From NCBI RefSeq assembly GCF_900105905.1, contig NZ_FNSV01000005.1, forward strand, positions 4,526,001-4,590,000: a DNA stretch of 64,000 nucleotides. The letters run 5' to 3'. Numbering within the stretch: position 1 is the first letter of the stretch; each line of letters opens with the position of its first letter. Below, in pieces: positions 1 through 9,034 of the stretch. The notes under the pieces were generated by a model. That model worked only from the letters and a program-made list of their open reading frames with translations, was not told where the DNA came from and searched no databases. The stretch is from Rhodococcus koreensis. GTDB taxonomy: Bacteria; Actinomycetota; Actinomycetes; Mycobacteriales; Mycobacteriaceae. A program made the position numbers and the translations under genes.

Positions 1-1247
1 TCAGGAAATTCGCGGCCGCCCCCCTCACCGTCGTCGCCGGCATCATGGTGCTGTTCGAAGTCCTCTCCCTCCTCAAGGGCGCCGTCTCCCAGTACCCGGC
101 GTACTCGCTGGCCCGCTCCAACTTCGACTCCCTCACCGGGCAGACGTGCGGGCTCGCCGAGGACGTCCTCGTCGAAGGCGACACCAACGGCGGAAACCTC
201 ACTCCCATCAACGATCCCGCGCAGCCGCTCGCGAACCCCGCCGACCCGCTCGGCGGAGCGAACCCCGTCGGATTCTCGCCCAACGGGGTGCCGTCCGACC
301 TGACCGCCGACTACGTCGAGGTCAAGCAGGGCATGGGCAACACCGACAACCAGAGCGTCGGCCCCAGCTTCGAGACCGGATCGAGCGCCGGAACCAGCGG
401 CGGCACCGGAAATGTCGGCGTCAACGGCAGCACCGCCAAGCTGCCGTTCGGACTCAACCCGGCCACGACACCCGTCATGGGCAGCTACCAGGAAGGCGTG
501 CAGGAGCCGGCGACGCTGTCGTCCAGCTGGTACGCCCTCCCCGAACGCAGCCACGACACCCCGCTGATCGTCATGTCCGCCGCGGGCCGCATCTGGTCGG
601 TCGACGCGACCGGCGCCCTCACCTACGGTCAGTCGCTGCTGCTCGAATACGGCAAGCGTCAGCCCGACGGCACCGTCCAGGCCCAGGGCACCTACCTGCC
701 CAAGGACATCGGGCCCGCACCGTCGTGGCGCAACCTGCGCGTGCCGATCAGCGAACTGTCCCCCGACGCCGACTCCGTGCGGATCGTCGCCAACGATCCC
801 AACCTCACCGGCGATCAGTGGCTTGCGTTCACCCCGCCGCGGGTTCCGAAGCTCGAGACCCTCAACTCGACGATCGGCAGCTCGCAGCCCGTGCTGCTGG
901 ACTGGGCCGTCGGACTGCAGTTCCCGTGCCAGCGCCCGTTCGACCACCAGTACGGTGTCGCGGAGATGCCGAACTACCGCATCCTCCCCGACCGTCCGCT
1001 GGCCGTCAGCTCCACCGACACCTGGCAGTCCGCGGAGAACGGTGGCCCCCTCGGCTTCACCGAACTGCTCGCCAGCGCCACCGCCATCCCCACCTACATG
1101 CGGGACGACTGGGGACGCGACTGGGGCTCCCTCGAGCGCTTCGACCGGTACTACCCGGACGCCACCGCGGCCACCGTCGACACCGAGACCGCCACCCGGT
1201 CCGGACTGTGGAAGCCGGGCACTCTGCGGGTGTACCCCACCCCGTAG
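1..1247 (+). CDS. emb: Arabinosyltransferase Emb, C-terminal part (5' end outside window)
   Basis: Membrane-bound GT-C arabinosyltransferase that adds arabinofuranose from decaprenyl-phosphoryl-arabinose to cell wall arabinan. The reading frame is open from the window edge (first full codon at base 3) and ends in TAG at 1245-1247, so about 415 codons are visible. The first about 25 residues are hydrophobic and look like the last transmembrane helix. What follows fits the extracellular C-terminal carbohydrate-binding region of Emb proteins, including the conserved QTCGLAEDVLVE stretch, a Gly/Ser/Asn-rich linker and a Trp-rich end. Its position just before accD4-pks13-fadD32 matches embB, the last emb gene of the M. 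tuberculosis cluster, but the visible part does not separate EmbA, EmbB and EmbC. Confidence 0.9.
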   Translation, partial: RKFAAAPLTVVAGIMVLFEVLSLLKGAVSQYPAYSLARSNFDSLTGQTCGLAEDVLVEGDTNGGNLTPINDPAQPLANPADPLGGANPVGFSPNGVPSDLTADYVEVKQGMGNTDNQSVGPSFETGSSAGTSGGTGNVGVNGSTAKLPFGLNPATTPVMGSYQEGVQEPATLSSSWYALPERSHDTPLIVMSAAGRIWSVDATGALTYGQSLLLEYGKRQPDGTVQAQGTYLPKDIGPAPSWRNLRVPISELSPDADSVRIVANDPNLTGDQWLAFTPPRVPKLETLNSTIGSSQPVLLDWAVGLQFPCQRPFDHQYGVAEMPNYRILPDRPLAVSSTDTWQSAENGGPLGFTELLASATAIPTYMRDDWGRDWGSLERFDRYYPDATAATVDTETATRSGLWKPGTLRVYPTP

Positions 1248-1355
1248 CGGTCTCGGAGAGGCGGAGTTGTCCACAACTTTCCGTCCATCCACAGGCCAAT
1301 TTCCGACCTGGGCTTTTCGGCCGCGGATCGCTGCGCCCGGGGCAGGCTCGGACCC

Positions 1356-2330
1356 ATGCGAACCGAAAGCTGGGCCGAAGACCTCCCCGGGACAGCCGCT
1401 GCCGGCCGCGACGGAGTGGTCCGAGCGGCTGCCCTGGAACGGCTGGGCGTCGCCAAGGACACCATCGCCGCGCGCCGCCGCGACGGTGGTCCCTGGCAGC
1501 GGATCCTCCCCGGCGTCGTCCTCCTGCACGACGGGCCACCGACAACGCTGCAGCGCAACCTGGCGGCGCTCGAATACGGCGGCCCGGACGCGCTCCTGTC
1601 GGGTCACGCCGCGCTGGCCGCGCTCGGCTACCCGGCGTCACCGCCCCGGAACGACGTGCTGCTGCTCATCCCGTCCACCCGGCATCGCCGGGACTGGTCG
1701 TACGTGAAGGTCGAGCGGACGCGGCACCTGCCCGCACCCGTCCACCGGGGGCTCCTGCGCCTCGCTCCGCCGCGGCGCAGCCTTCTGGACGCCGGACGTC
1801 GCACGCTCACGGCCGAGGCCTGTCACGCGCTCCTGACCGAGGGAATCCGGCGTGGCGACGTGACGATAGACGAACTGGTCCGCGAAATCGCACACGGCAG
1901 CGACCGCGGAAGCCACCTGCCGCGGGCAGTCCTGCGTGAACTGACCGAAGACGCGCATTCCGCCGTCCGGGTCCACGCGCAGAATGTGTATGCGACGAGC
2001 GGGCTTCCGCCGATGCGGCACGACGTGGACGTGCTGTCCGCGGCCGGGCTGTGGGTCGCCCGGCCCGACGGCTGGCTCGACGACGTCGCCGTCGCCTGGG
2101 AGATCGACTCGCCGAAGTACCACTTCTCACCCGAACTGCACGAGGCGACGAGGCAGCGGCGGGCACGGATGCAACGTGAGGGAATCGTCGTCGTGACACA
2201 CCTGCCGGAGCAGATCCGGGGCGACCCGTCGACCGTTCTCGCCGACCTGCGCGCTGCGTACACGCTGGCCGCGTCGCGCCCCCGGCCGCCGGTGTTCGTG
2301 CACACCGAAACGCACCTGCGGTCGGCATGA
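1356..2330 (+). CDS. AbiEi-like N-terminal domain plus DUF559-like C-terminal domain protein
   Basis: 324-residue cytoplasmic protein. Residues about 20-60 (GVVRAAALERLGVAKDTIAA and on to WQRILPGV) match the winged-helix domain of the type IV AbiEi antitoxin family. Residues about 240-300 (WLDDVAVAWEIDSPKYH, later REGIVVVTHLPEQI) look like the Vsr/DUF559 endonuclease-like fold common in actinobacterial proteins of this architecture. No AbiEii-type nucleotidyltransferase toxin is next to it, so a toxin-antitoxin role is not supported. ATG start chosen at 1356; the 108 bp upstream contain two DnaA-box-like sequences. Function unknown; a DNA-binding or nuclease-related role is inferred from domains only. 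Confidence 0.75.
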   Translation: MRTESWAEDLPGTAAAGRDGVVRAAALERLGVAKDTIAARRRDGGPWQRILPGVVLLHDGPPTTLQRNLAALEYGGPDALLSGHAALAALGYPASPPRNDVLLLIPSTRHRRDWSYVKVERTRHLPAPVHRGLLRLAPPRRSLLDAGRRTLTAEACHALLTEGIRRGDVTIDELVREIAHGSDRGSHLPRAVLRELTEDAHSAVRVHAQNVYATSGLPPMRHDVDVLSAAGLWVARPDGWLDDVAVAWEIDSPKYHFSPELHEATRQRRARMQREGIVVVTHLPEQIRGDPSTVLADLRAAYTLAASRPRPPVFVHTETHLRSA

Positions 2331-2348
2331 CCGCCGACCGCAGGTGCG
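2311..2348. terminator. Bidirectional hairpin between convergent AbiEi-like gene and accD4
   Basis: Perfect 16-bp inverted repeat (2311-2326 with 2333-2348) around a 6-nt loop. The TGA of the upstream plus-strand gene begins in the loop, and accD4 ends at 2357 on the other strand. Very GC-rich with no T-run, as usual for actinobacterial hairpins. Confidence 0.6.
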
Positions 2349-2356
2349 GGAACGAA

Positions 2357-3901
2357 CTACAGCGGCATCAGGTCGTGCTTGCGCGGATTGCGCTGCACCG
2401 TCTTGTCGCGCAGCATCGTCAGCGCCTTGCGGATCTCGAGCCGGGTGGTGGCGGGCTCGATGACGGCGTCGATGTATCCGCGCTCCGCGGCGATGTACGG
2501 CGTCGCGATGTTCTCGTTGTAGAAGTTGATCAACTGCCGGCGGACGGCGGGCGCGTTCTCGCCCGCGGCCTCGATCTGCCTGCGACCGATCAGGTCGACA
2601 GCGCCCTCGGCGCCCATCACCGCGATGCGGGCGGTCGGCCACGCGAAGTTGATGTCGGCGCCCAACTGCTTCGAGCCCATGACGGCGTAGGCGCCGCCGT
2701 AGGCCTTGCGGATCACGACGGTCACCTTCGGCACGGTCGCCGTCACGAACGCGAAGATGAACCGGCCACCGCGCTTGATGACACCGATCCGCTCCTGCTC
2801 GAGCCCGGGAAGGAATCCCGGGGTGTCGACCGCGAACACCAGCGGGATGTCGAAGGCGTCACAGATGCGGATGAAATGCGCGGCCTTGTCCGAGGCCTGC
2901 GCGTCCAGCGCACCCGCCGCGACCAGCGGCTGGTTCGCGATCACCCCGACCGTGCGGCCGTCGACGCGGGCGAAGCCGGTGATGATGTTCAGCGCCACCT
3001 GCCCGCCGATCTCGTGGAACTCGCCGTCGTCGAAGATCCGCAGCAGGATGTCGTGCATGTCGTAGCCGGCGTTGTCGGCGTCCGGGATGAACGTGTCCAG
3101 ATCGCGGTCGGAGTCCGTGATCTCCGGTTCGAGACCCGGATTGACGACCGGCGGCTTCTCCATGCAACTCGACGGCAGGAAGCTCAGGTACTTGCGCACC
3201 CACTCGAACGCGGCCTTCTCGTCGGGCGCCACATGGTGCAGGTTGCCGTACTGGGCCTGATTCCGGGCACCACCGAGTTCGTCGAGGCTGACGTCCTCGC
3301 CGGTGATCTTCCGGACCACCTCGGGCCCGGTGACGAACATGTACGACTCCTCGGTGGCCACCAAGACGTCCGTGTTGATCGGCGCGTACACCGCACCGCC
3401 CGCGCACTTGCCGAGAATCATCGAGATCTGCGGGCACATGCCCGACAGCGGCTCCTGCCGACGGCCCAGCTCCGCGTACCAGGCCAGCGACGTCACCGCG
3501 TCCTGCACTCGGGCTCCGCCGGAGTCGTTGATGCCGACACACGGGCAGCCGATCTTCGCGGCGAACTCCATGATCGCGGCGACCTTGCGCCCGAACATCT
3601 CGCCGACCGAACCACCGAACACGGTCTGATCGTGCGAGAACACCGCGACCGGGCGTCCCTCGACGGTCCCGTGGCCGGTGACCACGCCGTCGCTGTACAG
3701 CGCATTCGGGTCACCGGGCTGGCGCATCAGACCGCCGACCTCGATGAAACTCCCCGGGTCCAGGAGCATGTCGATGCGTTCCCGTGCGCTCGGAATGCCC
3801 TTCTTCGCGCGCTTGGCAATAGCCTGCTCGCCCGCGGGTTCCTTTGCCGTTTCCAGCTTTTCGCGCAGTTCGGCAAGCTTCTCTGCGGTCGTGGTGGTCA
3901 C
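2357..3901 (-). CDS. accD4: Acyl-CoA carboxylase beta subunit AccD4 (carboxyltransferase)
   Basis: Carboxyltransferase subunit of the long-chain acyl-CoA carboxylase that makes the carboxylated acyl unit (C26-type) condensed by Pks13 during mycolic acid synthesis. 514 residues, close to the 522 of M. tuberculosis AccD4. Typical motifs are present: ARERIDMLLD near residue 35, DSGGARVQDAV near residue 125, the second half with VDTPGFLPG and KAYGGAYAVMGSKQ, ending in RKHDLMPL. The GTG start at 3901 overlaps the pks13 stop by 4 bases (GTGA), implying translational coupling; a longer upstream reading frame lies inside pks13 and is not used. It is the last gene of the fadD32-pks13-accD4 operon. The biotin-carrying AccA3 and AccE partners are not in the window. 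Confidence 0.95.
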   Translation of the reverse strand: MTTTTAEKLAELREKLETAKEPAGEQAIAKRAKKGIPSARERIDMLLDPGSFIEVGGLMRQPGDPNALYSDGVVTGHGTVEGRPVAVFSHDQTVFGGSVGEMFGRKVAAIMEFAAKIGCPCVGINDSGGARVQDAVTSLAWYAELGRRQEPLSGMCPQISMILGKCAGGAVYAPINTDVLVATEESYMFVTGPEVVRKITGEDVSLDELGGARNQAQYGNLHHVAPDEKAAFEWVRKYLSFLPSSCMEKPPVVNPGLEPEITDSDRDLDTFIPDADNAGYDMHDILLRIFDDGEFHEIGGQVALNIITGFARVDGRTVGVIANQPLVAAGALDAQASDKAAHFIRICDAFDIPLVFAVDTPGFLPGLEQERIGVIKRGGRFIFAFVTATVPKVTVVIRKAYGGAYAVMGSKQLGADINFAWPTARIAVMGAEGAVDLIGRRQIEAAGENAPAVRRQLINFYNENIATPYIAAERGYIDAVIEPATTRLEIRKALTMLRDKTVQRNPRKHDLMPL

Positions 3902-6900
3902 TGATGCGCTCCGGTTCCGGCGGCCTGGATCGCCGCCAGCTTCTTGGTGAGGTCGGCACCGACCTTCGCGATGTACGGCTCGTCGACGATCTGGATGTGA
4001 TCGCCGCCCACGTGGATGATCTCCAGGTTCTTCACCGCGTCGCCCCAGCCGCCGTCCGGCTTCCGGGTCTTGAACGCGGGCTCCAGGTTCATCACGTCGT
4101 CGTGGTAGCGGTCGGCCATGTACAGGACGACGTCGCCGTCGTACTGCTCGAGCTCGGCGGTCTGGATGGCCCGGTTGTCGAGCCACGACGTGCGCTGGTG
4201 CTCGATGATTCCGCCCGGAATCTTGGTGCCACTCAGCTTGAGCAGTTCCGTCAGGATCTTGATCTGCTCTTCGTCGCTCTCCGCCGCCGCGAGCTTGTCG
4301 TACGGCAGCGGGTAGTCGACGTTGTACGTCTTCTTCGCGAACGCCGCGTACCGCTGCCAGCGCTTACGGATCTCGTCGGGAGTGTCCTCCACCTTTTCCC
4401 CGGCCATGACCGTGTCGATCAGGCCGACGATCCGGACGTCCGCGCCCGACTCGCGCAGCAGCTTCGCCACCGCGTACGCCAGCACACCGCCCAGCGACCA
4501 GCCGTACAGCACGTACGGTCCGTCGCCCTGGATCTCGCGGATCAACGGCAGGTACTCCGCCGCGCGGACATCGATCGGCCCCTCGGTGCGCTCGAACCCG
4601 TACATCGGCGTGCCCTCGGGCAGACGCTTCAGCAGCGGCTCGTACGCGACGGTCGACCCGCCTGCCGGGTGGAACACGAACACCGGGACGGCGTCGGATC
4701 CCTCCGGGCGAGCCCGCAGCGCGCGGACCAGCCCGTCGATCTTGCCGGAATCCTCGAGGAAGCCGCGCACCACATTGGCCAGTTCCTCGATGGTGGTGGA
4801 ATCGAGGACGTCGTCGAACGTGATCTCACCGTTCGCGCGCTCCGACAGCCGTGCCGCCAGCTTCTCCGCCGTCTCGTCGTTCAGGATCGGCAGCGTGTTG
4901 AAGATGCCCTTGGCGGACTCGCCGGTGACGACGGCCCACGTGGCGAACGTCAGACGTTCGGCGGCGTCGCGCGGCGGAACGTCGGTGCCGGTCGCCTCGG
5001 CGAACGCTTCCTTGCTGTCCACGGCGGTTTCCTCGGGCGCAGCCTCCGGGACAGGGGTGGCCGCGATGATCGCCTCGGCCTCCGCCTCCACGGACGTGTC
5101 CTCGGCGTCGAGCGGGGCCGCGGAATCACCGTCGGCCTCCGCATCACGGTCGGCCTCCGCGGCCTCCGCATCACGGTCGGCCTCCGCGGCCTCCTCATCA
5201 CGGTCGGCCTCCGCGGCCTCCTCCGCTTCCTTCTCGGCCTTCTGCTTGTCGGCGAGGGCCTGCACCTCTTCGCGGTTCTCGACCGCGTAGCGCAGGTACT
5301 TGCCGACCTCCATCAGGTTCGCGTCACGGACCGCCTGCAGCTGCAGCTGCGGGATGTCGAACTCGTACTCGACGCGGTTCTTGATGCGGACGGCCATCAG
5401 CGAATCGAGTCCCAGCTCGATCAGCGGGATCTCGGCGGGCAGGTCCTCCGGGGCGTAACCCATGGACTCGGCGACGATCAGCGCGAGACGGTCTTCGAGC
5501 GTCTGCGAACCGTTCGGGTCCCACTTCTCGCCGATGTCCTCGACGACCTCGGGCAGCTCCTCCACCGGCACCGTCGTCTGCACCGGCGCCGCACCAACAT
5601 TCCCCGTCGCTTCGCTCGCCCCGACAACCGGTTCAGGCAATGCCTCACCGGACGTGACGGCGGCGTCGAACAGCAGCGTGAAACTCGCACCGCTCTTCGC
5701 GTGCACCTGCAGCGATGCGCCACCCGGATGCGGGTTGAGTGTGGTGGTGAGCGTTCCCTCCGCGGGCGCGTGGGCGTGCAGGACGGACGCGGCGAGCGTC
5801 ACGTCCGACAGCACCTGCGACGCGGCGGCGGTGACCAGGGCGGGCAGGTCGGTGACCGCGCCGGCCTGGACCTCCCACACGTGGCGGCCGTCGGGCAGCG
5901 ACACGTGCGCACCCGGAACACGGGTGTTGCCGCTCGAGTCGATCCGCGTCTCCACCCAGTACGGCTTGCGGATCCACGCGGTGCGCGGAACGGCCGCGAA
6001 GTCGCCCTCGGGCAGCAGCGAGGACAGGTCGACGGCGTGCCCGTGGACGTACAGCTGTGCGAGCGCGGCGAGGACACCGAGCGGCTCGTCCTCCTTGCGC
6101 TTGAGCGTCTGGATGAGCTGCATGTCGTGCAGGCCGGCGTCGAACGCGGTGGCGGCCACGGACATCAGGGCCACCGGGTTGGGCGCCAGCTCCACGAACG
6201 TGGTGTGCCCGCTGCCGACGGCGAGGCGGACGGCGTTGGTGAAGTACACGCTGTGGCGCAGACCCTTGGTCCAGTACTCCTCGCGGTGGATCGGCTCGTG
6301 GCCTGCGCGGTAGTAGGTGTCCTTGTCGACGGACGAGTACACGCCCAGCTTCAGCTTGGTCGGTTCGATGCCCGCCAGTTCCGCGGCCAGCTCGCCCAGC
6401 AGCGGGTCGACCTGAGAGGTGTGGCTGGCACCCTTCGTCTTGAGGACGCGGGCCATCTTCTCCTCGCCCTCGGCCCGCGCGACGATGGCGTTGACCTCAG
6501 GCTCCGGGCCGCCGATGACGGTGTGCGTCGGGGCCGCGTACACGCAGACCTCGAGGTGCGGGAAATCGGTGAAAACGGTCTCGATCTCGGATGCGCTGTA
6601 CTCGACGAGCGCCATCAGACGGATGTCGTCGCCCTCGAGCGTGGCCTCGGCCTCGCCCATGAGGCGGGACCGGGCGCAGATCACCCGGACCGCATCCTCG
6701 AGCGGCAGGCCACCCGAGATGTATGCGGCAGCGGCCTCGCCCATCGAGTGTCCGACGACGGCCTCGGCCTCGGCGCCGTGGTGACGCAGCAGGGCAGCCA
6801 GACCGATCTGGATGGTGAAGATGCCGACCTGCGACGTCTCGACGTCGTAGTCGATCGCGTCGTCGAGGAACTTCTCCTTCATGGAGTAGCCGGCCTCGTC

Positions 6901-9003
6901 CTCGATCAGCGCGTCGACCTCGTCGATGGCCGCGGCGAACACCGGGTTCTCCAGGTACAGCTGCTTGGCCATCTTGCGGTGCTGCGAACCGAAGCCCGAC
7001 AGAACCCAGACGGCGCCCTTCGACGACGGCGAGTCCGCGGTGAACACACCCTGCCCGGGCTTGCCTGCGGCGACGGCGCGCAGACCGGTGACGGCCTCCG
7101 AGCGGGTCTTCGCCAGGACGACGGCCCGCGAGCGACCGTGGTTGCGGCGCGCGAGAGCGCGGGCGACGTCGGCGAGCGGGGTGGTGCTGCCCTCTTCCGT
7201 TTCCAGCCAGTCGGCCAGATCGGCGGCGGCCCGGCGACGACGCGACGGCAGCGCACCGGACACCGCGAGGACGACCGTCGGCTCGGTCTCGGCCACCGCT
7301 ACCTCGGCGGGCACGACCGTGTCGGCGGGCTCGGCGGTGTCGTCGACGGCAGGCCCGGTGTACTCGCGCACCACGACGTGGGCGTTGGTGCCACCGAAAC
7401 CGAATCCGGATACACCGGCGACGGCCGCGCCCGTGTAGCGCGGCCACGCCGCACCCTCGGGAATGACTTGCAGGTGCGCCTTGTCGAACGCGATGTACGG
7501 GTTGGGTCCGGCGAAGTTCAGCGTCGGGGGAAGTGTGTCCTCCCGCATCGACAGCACGACCTTGATCAGACCCGCGGCGCCCGCGGCGGCCTCGAGGTGA
7601 CCGAAGTTGGTCTTGGCCGAGCCGAGCAGGGCGGGCTTGTCGTCGGCGCGTCCACGACCGACGACGCGTCCGAGCGCGTCCGCCTCGATGGGATCGCCGA
7701 GGATGGTGCCGGTGCCGTGCGCCTCGATGTAGTCGACGCCTGCCGGGTTGATGCCCGCGTCCCGGTAGGCGTGCCGCAGGACGTCGGCCTGCGCGTCCGG
7801 GTTCGGGGCCGCGAGACCGTTGGAACGGCCGTCCTGGTTGACGGCGCTACCGGCGATGACGGCGAAGATCTCGTCGCCGTCGCGCTCGGCGTCCTCGAGG
7901 CGCTTCAGGACGACGAGACCGCCGCCCTCCGCGCGGATCATGCCGTCGGCGTCGGAGGAGAACGCCTTGATGCGGCCGTTGGGGGCCATCACACCCAGCT
8001 GGTCGAAGCCCAGCGTGGCGGGCGGCGCGACGAGCATGTTGACGCCGCCGGCGAGCGCGAGGTCCGACTCACCGGTCCGCAGCGAGCGCACCGCCTGGTG
8101 CACCGCGACGAGCGAGGACGAGCAGGCCGTGTCGAGGGCGATGGACGGTCCGCGGAAGTCGTAGAAGTACGACACCCGGTTGGCGACGATGGATGTCGAC
8201 GTACCGGTCAGCGCGTACGGGTGCGCGTGGACGGGGTCGCTGACGGCGAGCAACTGGTAGTCGTTCGCCGAGCTGCCGATGAACACACCGACCTGCTCGC
8301 CCTTGAGGTCGCTGGCCGGGATGCGGGCGTGCTCGAGTGCCTCCCACGTCAGTTCCATCGCGAGGCGCTGCTGCGGGTCGACGTTCGCGACCTCCAGCGG
8401 GGACATCGCGAAGAACTCCGCGTCGAACGTCTTCACGTCGTCGAGGTAGCCGCCCTGCGTGTTGGCCTTCTCCACGGCGGCCTTGATCTGCGGGTCGGAG
8501 GTGAACTCCTCCCAGCGGCCCTCGGGCAGGTCGGAGATGCCGTCGCGGCCCTCCGCGAGCATCTGCCACATCTCGGCGGGAGTCGTGCCCGCACCCGGGA
8601 AGCGTGCGGCCAGGCCCACGATCGCGATGTCGTGCGCGTCCGACGTCGGCGCCGACGCGTAGTAGGCGGCGTCGGCGGAGTCGTCGGGCTGCTCGGGTTC
8701 GCCCTCGATGATCCGGGTGGCCAGCGACGCAATGGTGGGGTGCTGGTAGGCGACCGTCGCGGTGAGCGTGACTCCGACCAGTTCTTCGATCTCGCCGCTG
8801 AGTGCGACGGCGTCACGCGACGACAGACCGAACTCTTCCATCGGGCGGTCGTCGGTGATCTGACCGACCGGTTGCCCGGTTGCGTCGGCAATCCAGTTGC
8901 GCAGCCAGTCGCGCAGCTGCGCGACCGTCATGTCACCTGTGCTGCCGGTGACATTCCCCGTCGCTTCGCTCGCCCCGACCCGGTCATCATCTTTTTCAGC
9001 CAT
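3898..9003 (-). CDS. pks13: Polyketide synthase Pks13 (mycolic acid condensase)
   Basis: Type I polyketide synthase that condenses the FadD32-activated meromycolate with the AccD4 product to give the beta-keto mycolate precursor. 1701 residues (M. tuberculosis about 1733). Order seen: N-terminal ACP with GLSSRDAV near residue 60; ketosynthase with DTACSSSLVAVH near 293; acyltransferase with GHSMGE near 752; second ACP with GLDSLMAVR near 1198; Ala/Glu/Asp-rich linker with a 9-residue tandem repeat at about 1260-1294; C-terminal thioesterase with GWSLGG near 1502. ATG at 9003 chosen over an adjacent TTG at 9006; a GGTGAG lies just upstream. It starts 31 bp after fadD32 ends and overlaps accD4 by 4 bases. 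The peptide VGASEATGNV occurs twice in linkers, from an exact 29-bp DNA repeat. Confidence 0.97.
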   Translation of the reverse strand: MAEKDDDRVGASEATGNVTGSTGDMTVAQLRDWLRNWIADATGQPVGQITDDRPMEEFGLSSRDAVALSGEIEELVGVTLTATVAYQHPTIASLATRIIEGEPEQPDDSADAAYYASAPTSDAHDIAIVGLAARFPGAGTTPAEMWQMLAEGRDGISDLPEGRWEEFTSDPQIKAAVEKANTQGGYLDDVKTFDAEFFAMSPLEVANVDPQQRLAMELTWEALEHARIPASDLKGEQVGVFIGSSANDYQLLAVSDPVHAHPYALTGTSTSIVANRVSYFYDFRGPSIALDTACSSSLVAVHQAVRSLRTGESDLALAGGVNMLVAPPATLGFDQLGVMAPNGRIKAFSSDADGMIRAEGGGLVVLKRLEDAERDGDEIFAVIAGSAVNQDGRSNGLAAPNPDAQADVLRHAYRDAGINPAGVDYIEAHGTGTILGDPIEADALGRVVGRGRADDKPALLGSAKTNFGHLEAAAGAAGLIKVVLSMREDTLPPTLNFAGPNPYIAFDKAHLQVIPEGAAWPRYTGAAVAGVSGFGFGGTNAHVVVREYTGPAVDDTAEPADTVVPAEVAVAETEPTVVLAVSGALPSRRRRAAADLADWLETEEGSTTPLADVARALARRNHGRSRAVVLAKTRSEAVTGLRAVAAGKPGQGVFTADSPSSKGAVWVLSGFGSQHRKMAKQLYLENPVFAAAIDEVDALIEDEAGYSMKEKFLDDAIDYDVETSQVGIFTIQIGLAALLRHHGAEAEAVVGHSMGEAAAAYISGGLPLEDAVRVICARSRLMGEAEATLEGDDIRLMALVEYSASEIETVFTDFPHLEVCVYAAPTHTVIGGPEPEVNAIVARAEGEEKMARVLKTKGASHTSQVDPLLGELAAELAGIEPTKLKLGVYSSVDKDTYYRAGHEPIHREEYWTKGLRHSVYFTNAVRLAVGSGHTTFVELAPNPVALMSVAATAFDAGLHDMQLIQTLKRKEDEPLGVLAALAQLYVHGHAVDLSSLLPEGDFAAVPRTAWIRKPYWVETRIDSSGNTRVPGAHVSLPDGRHVWEVQAGAVTDLPALVTAAASQVLSDVTLAASVLHAHAPAEGTLTTTLNPHPGGASLQVHAKSGASFTLLFDAAVTSGEALPEPVVGASEATGNVGAAPVQTTVPVEELPEVVEDIGEKWDPNGSQTLEDRLALIVAESMGYAPEDLPAEIPLIELGLDSLMAVRIKNRVEYEFDIPQLQLQAVRDANLMEVGKYLRYAVENREEVQALADKQKAEKEAEEAAEADRDEEAAEADRDAEAAEADRDAEADGDSAAPLDAEDTSVEAEAEAIIAATPVPEAAPEETAVDSKEAFAEATGTDVPPRDAAERLTFATWAVVTGESAKGIFNTLPILNDETAEKLAARLSERANGEITFDDVLDSTTIEELANVVRGFLEDSGKIDGLVRALRARPEGSDAVPVFVFHPAGGSTVAYEPLLKRLPEGTPMYGFERTEGPIDVRAAEYLPLIREIQGDGPYVLYGWSLGGVLAYAVAKLLRESGADVRIVGLIDTVMAGEKVEDTPDEIRKRWQRYAAFAKKTYNVDYPLPYDKLAAAESDEEQIKILTELLKLSGTKIPGGIIEHQRTSWLDNRAIQTAELEQYDGDVVLYMADRYHDDVMNLEPAFKTRKPDGGWGDAVKNLEIIHVGGDHIQIVDEPYIAKVGADLTKKLAAIQAAGTGAHQ
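5143..5223 (-). repeat. 27-nt in-frame tandem repeat within pks13 linker
   Basis: Three adjacent 27-nt units begin at 5143, 5170 and 5197; a shortened, diverged copy begins at 5125. On the coding strand they encode the 9-residue unit EAAEADRD(A/E) between the second ACP and the thioesterase. As 27 is a multiple of three, gain or loss of a unit keeps the frame. Confidence 0.85.
5597..5625 (-). repeat. 29-bp exact repeat, copy 1 (pks13 linker before second ACP)
   Basis: Identical over 29 bp to 8951-8979. On the coding strand it encodes VGASEATGNV, here in the linker between the acyltransferase and the second ACP. The core contains a short GCGAGCGAAGCGAC-like segment resembling REP-type elements. 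Confidence 0.85.
8951..8979 (-). repeat. 29-bp exact repeat, copy 2 (pks13 N terminus)
   Basis: Second copy of the 29-bp element, in the same orientation and reading frame as the one at 5597-5625. It encodes residues 9-18 of Pks13, just before the first ACP domain. The flanking bases differ, so the repeat ends sharply. Confidence 0.85.
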
Positions 9004-9034
9004 CAACTCACCAAGCTACCCGTCAGGAAGTGGA

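Noticed and set aside
1356..2330. Complete AbiE toxin-antitoxin system
   Set aside because: No AbiEii nucleotidyltransferase toxin gene is adjacent; the neighbours are emb and accD4.
5125..5223. CRISPR array
   Set aside because: Units are head-to-tail without spacers and encode a protein repeat in frame.
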